Assembly (NCBI GenBank): GCA_031430015.1
Contig: JANPAR010000352.1
Coordinates: forward strand, 1-11,720
DNA length: 11,720 nucleotides
Direction of reading: 5' to 3'
From: CANJDH01 sp031430015
Lineage (GTDB): Bacteria > Pseudomonadota > Gammaproteobacteria > Burkholderiales > JAEUOS01
This document shows, one piece after another, positions 10,043 to 11,720 of this stretch (position 1 is its first letter; every line of letters starts with the position of its first letter). The translations under genes and the position numbers were made by a program. The notes under the pieces are model-generated. The model was not told the DNA's origin. It saw only the letters and a list, made by a program, of their open reading frames with translations, and ran no database searches.

Positions 10043-10864
10043 ATGGACAGCCTGCATCACCTTCTGCCGCTGATCGGCCTCACCTTCCTGCTTGGCTTGC
10101 GCCACGGCATGGATCCCGATCATCTTGCGGTAGTAGACAACCTGACGCGTTTCAATGCCGGCAAGACGCCGGATCGCGCGCGCTGGTGCGGCCTGTTTTT
10201 TTCACTCGGCCACGGCGCGATGGTGACGACGGTGGCCGCGCTGCTGGCGCTGGCCGCGAGCGCGCGGCAGATTCCGGCGTGGGTTGAAGCAGCGGGCAAT
10301 GCGATCTCCATTGTGTTTTTGTTGCTCATCGGCATGCTCAATTTGCTGGCGCTGATGCGCAGCAATGCCGATGCACCGGTCACGCCGCGCGGCCTGCGCA
10401 GCGGCTGGTTAGCCAACATGACCCAAGTCTCGCATCCACTGCTGATCTCGCTGATCGGCGCGGCCTTCGCGATCTCGATGGACACCATGAGCCAGGCAGC
10501 AGTGTTTTCGCTGGCGGCCTCGGGCGAGTTCGCCTGGGGCATCGCCCTGCTGCTCGGCCTGATCTTCACACTCGGCATGCTCACCGTCGATGCCGCCAAC
10601 GGGCTGTGGGTGTACCGGCTCATCGCCTCTTCCGAGCAACAGGCGCAGCGCTGGTCGCGCCGCCTCACCCTCGCCATCGCCCTTCTCAGCCTCGGCCTCG
10701 CGGCATTCGGCATCGTGCGCCTGTCACATCAGAAGGCCGACGCCTGGTATGACAGCCACACGCTCGCCCTGGGCCTCGCCTGCACGCTGGTGCTGGGCCT
10801 GGTGTGGTGTGGAGGACGAGTCATGGTGGGCAACGGCATGAAACGATCCGGCCCGCCGCTCTGA
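10043..10864 (+). CDS. NiCoT-family nickel (or cobalt) permease
   Basis: This is a 273-residue, seven- to eight-helix inner-membrane transporter of the HoxN/NixA/UreH family. The metal-recognition helix carries RHGMDPDH at 20-27, against the textbook RHAxDADHI, and is followed by FFSLGH at 52-57, SMDT at 145-148 and GMLTVDAANG at 178-187, which match the remaining family motifs. Hydrophobic segments are visible near 6-18, 50-70, 86-104, 130-150, 163-183, 207-226 and 239-259. It lies 50 bases after ureG on the same strand, so it probably supplies Ni2+ to urease. No ribosome site precedes the chosen ATG, which leaves the start slightly uncertain. The His-Asp variant motif allows Ni or Co; the setting argues for Ni. 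Confidence 0.9.
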   Translation: MDSLHHLLPLIGLTFLLGLRHGMDPDHLAVVDNLTRFNAGKTPDRARWCGLFFSLGHGAMVTTVAALLALAASARQIPAWVEAAGNAISIVFLLLIGMLNLLALMRSNADAPVTPRGLRSGWLANMTQVSHPLLISLIGAAFAISMDTMSQAAVFSLAASGEFAWGIALLLGLIFTLGMLTVDAANGLWVYRLIASSEQQAQRWSRRLTLAIALLSLGLAAFGIVRLSHQKADAWYDSHTLALGLACTLVLGLVWCGGRVMVGNGMKRSGPPL

Positions 10865-10878
10865 GGCGAGTCCGCTGG

Positions 10879-10904
10879 AACGAGACCGGCCGCTCACGCT
10901 CGTT
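10879..10904. terminator. Inverted repeat between convergent genes, possible two-way terminator
   Basis: AACGAG at 10879-10884 and CTCGTT at 10899-10904 are perfect reverse complements with a GC-rich 14-base loop. They sit between the nickel permease and the convergent toxin gene, and the right arm overlaps the toxin stop codon. Neither strand has a proper run of T residues after the stem, so termination is only a suggestion based on position. Confidence 0.3.
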
Positions 10905-11166
10905 AATCGTAATGCGTCCACATGCGCAGCACGCGAACGACACGTTCTTTGGTGAAGACCTCATAAACCAGCCGATGCTGAATGTTGATGCGCCTTGAAT
11001 ACGCGCCCGCCAAATCGCCCACAAGCTTTTCGTACGAAGGTGGATTCTGAAACGGGTCGGCAGCGAGCACGGCCAATAGATCAGATGCTTTGTCTTTCAG
11101 GCCAGCCGCCGAGAGCTTCTTCGCATCCTTTTGCGCATGCTTCGAGAATACAAGCTGCCAACTCAC
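10903..11166 (-). CDS. YoeB/Txe-family toxin (mRNA interferase)
   Basis: This is an 87-residue RelE-fold toxin, a predicted ribosome-dependent mRNA endonuclease that would be neutralised by the adjacent antitoxin. The C-terminal half YSRRINIQHRLVYEV and the end MWTHYD are diagnostic of the YoeB branch. Counting from the GTG, Glu46 and Arg65 fall exactly where the catalytic Glu46 and Arg65 of E. coli YoeB are, and His85 corresponds to its His83, so it looks active. The GTG at 11166 overlaps the antitoxin stop (GTGA), the arrangement expected for coupled translation; a TTG one codon earlier is possible. It faces the nickel permease gene and is not part of the urease operon. Confidence 0.92.
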   Translation of the reverse strand: MSWQLVFSKHAQKDAKKLSAAGLKDKASDLLAVLAADPFQNPPSYEKLVGDLAGAYSRRINIQHRLVYEVFTKERVVRVLRMWTHYD

Positions 11167-11405
11167 CAAACAAGCCTCTTGGCACTTTTGCTCAAGGGTT
11201 CTGCCATTCCTTGCTTGATCGATTCGCGCATACCCGGCACCGCGAGCAGATAGAGCGTTTCCTGAATTGCTTGCCAGTCTTCAGCAGACAAGAGAACCGA
11301 GCTGGTGTGTTTGCCCGCGATCAGGACAGGCTGATGCGATTCGGCGATCTGATCCATGAGGCGATACAGATTGGCGCGCGCTTCGCTAGCGGTAAGTGTG
11401 CTCAC
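11163..11405 (-). CDS. YefM/Phd-family antitoxin
   Basis: This 80-residue antitoxin opens STLTASEARANLYRLMDQIA and has the Phd/YefM DNA-binding N-terminal fold (PVLIAGKHTSSVLLSAEDW) followed by ETLYLLAVPGM and a C-terminal segment that would wrap the toxin. The start is a GTG with the ribosome site AGGAG seven bases away, confirming the start. It should bind its own promoter and be degraded by Lon/Clp-type proteases under stress, as known for the family. The toxin gene follows with a four-base overlap. A non-ATG start on both genes of the pair is mildly unusual. Confidence 0.92.
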   Translation of the reverse strand: MSTLTASEARANLYRLMDQIAESHQPVLIAGKHTSSVLLSAEDWQAIQETLYLLAVPGMRESIKQGMAEPLSKSAKRLVW

Positions 11406-11429
11406 AAATATCTCCTGAATGATGGCGTA

Positions 11430-11458
11430 ATGGTACGTATTAACGTACGCCGTGTCAA
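11430..11458 (-). promoter_or_regulatory. Sigma-70 promoter of the toxin-antitoxin pair
   Basis: On the minus strand a perfect -35 TTGACA (complement at 11453-11458) is followed by exactly 17 bases and the -10 TACCAT (complement at 11430-11435, four of six to TATAAT). The start of transcription would lie near 11423, leaving about 18 bases of leader that contain the AGGAG site. Confidence 0.8.
11433..11448. promoter_or_regulatory. Palindromic operator overlapping the toxin-antitoxin promoter
   Basis: GTACGT-ATTA-ACGTAC is a perfect palindrome with six-base arms. It fills the promoter spacer and overlaps half of the -10 element, so a bound repressor would block RNA polymerase. YefM-type antitoxins bind promoter palindromes in this position, so self-repression by the neighbouring antitoxin is the natural reading. 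Confidence 0.7.
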
Positions 11459-11486
11459 TCGAGATTTTGGGGCGCCCAACGTCGAG

Positions 11487-11720
11487 CTACGCGGCGCGGC
11501 GCTTTTGGCGCGCCCCGCTTGAGCGCAGGGTCAGACTAGATGGTGGCTCTACAAATCGCCCGGATACAAACTTATGAAGCACGCTGGCAATCAACGTCTG
11601 ATACGGCATACCTTCTTCGAGTGCGCGCGCTTGAATAGCCATCAAGTCTGGTGAGGACAGACGAATATTGATCCGCTTTTCTTTAAGAAAAGTAGCTGTG
11701 GCGGCGGCTTTGAATTTTGC
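11487..11720 (-). CDS. Ribbon-helix-helix (CopG-like) antitoxin-type protein, C-terminal part
   Basis: An open frame enters from the right edge and stops at TAG (complement 11487-11489), giving 77 residues without a start codon in the window. The segment LKEKRINIRLSSPDLMAIQ, then ALEEGMPYQTLIASVLHKFVSGRF, is a clear CopG/BrnA-like ribbon-helix-helix: a beta strand (INIRLS), two helices and the PYQTLIASVLHK signature of antitoxins of this type. The last 20 or so residues (PPSSLTLRSSGARQKRRAA) are basic and do not look like the family; they could be frame run-on into neighbouring DNA after loss of an original stop. Its toxin would normally lie next to it, beyond the right edge. It ends 29 bases before the -35 of the toxin-antitoxin promoter. 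Confidence 0.8.
   Translation of the reverse strand, partial: AKFKAAATATFLKEKRINIRLSSPDLMAIQARALEEGMPYQTLIASVLHKFVSGRFVEPPSSLTLRSSGARQKRRAA

Noticed and set aside
11467..11479. TTGGG/CCCAA hairpin as terminator of the CopG-like gene
   Set aside because: The stem is only 5 bp and is followed by A residues rather than T on the transcribed strand.
10995..11522. 175-codon plus-strand frame across the toxin-antitoxin region
   Set aside because: It is antisense to the toxin, the antitoxin and their promoter, which carry strong family and promoter evidence.

Overview
This window looks like part of a betaproteobacterial chromosome: GC-rich, with urt and urease proteins that read like those of Burkholderiales-type bacteria. 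The family cannot be fixed from the sequence alone. Nearly all of it is one functional unit for taking up urea, hydrolysing it and supplying the nickel that urease needs. I found no wholly new system. The interest lies in regulation, in missing or altered parts, and in the toxin-antitoxin material at the right edge.

Layout. Positions 1-5307, minus strand: the urea ABC transporter operon urtABCDE, read right to left. urtA encodes the binding protein, urtB and urtC the permeases, urtD and urtE the ATPases; urtE is cut by the left edge. urtC/urtD and urtD/urtE overlap by four bases (ATGA). urtA and urtB are separated by about 190 bases with strong inverted repeats. Positions 5308-5647 are a 340-base divergent control region. 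It holds a near-consensus sigma-54 promoter (5399-5414) pointing at urtA, which fits nitrogen control. Positions 5648-9992, plus strand: urease genes ureABC (structural) and ureEFG (accessory), tightly packed. Positions 10043-10864, plus strand: a NiCoT-family nickel permease.

Positions 10903-11405, minus strand: a compact YefM/YoeB-type toxin-antitoxin pair with a clear sigma-70 promoter (TTGACA, 17 bp, TACCAT) and a perfect palindrome on its -10 side. At the right edge is the 3' end of a ribbon-helix-helix (CopG-like) antitoxin-type gene, probably half of a second toxin-antitoxin locus.

How it works together: UrtA captures urea in the periplasm and UrtBCDE imports it using ATP. UreABC hydrolyses it to ammonia and carbamate. 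The NiCoT permease brings in nickel, which UreE (with a histidine-rich tail) and UreG/UreF deliver to the active site. UreD, normally also required, is not in the window; beyond urtE on the left is the most likely place. Ordinary urease catalytic residues are all present.
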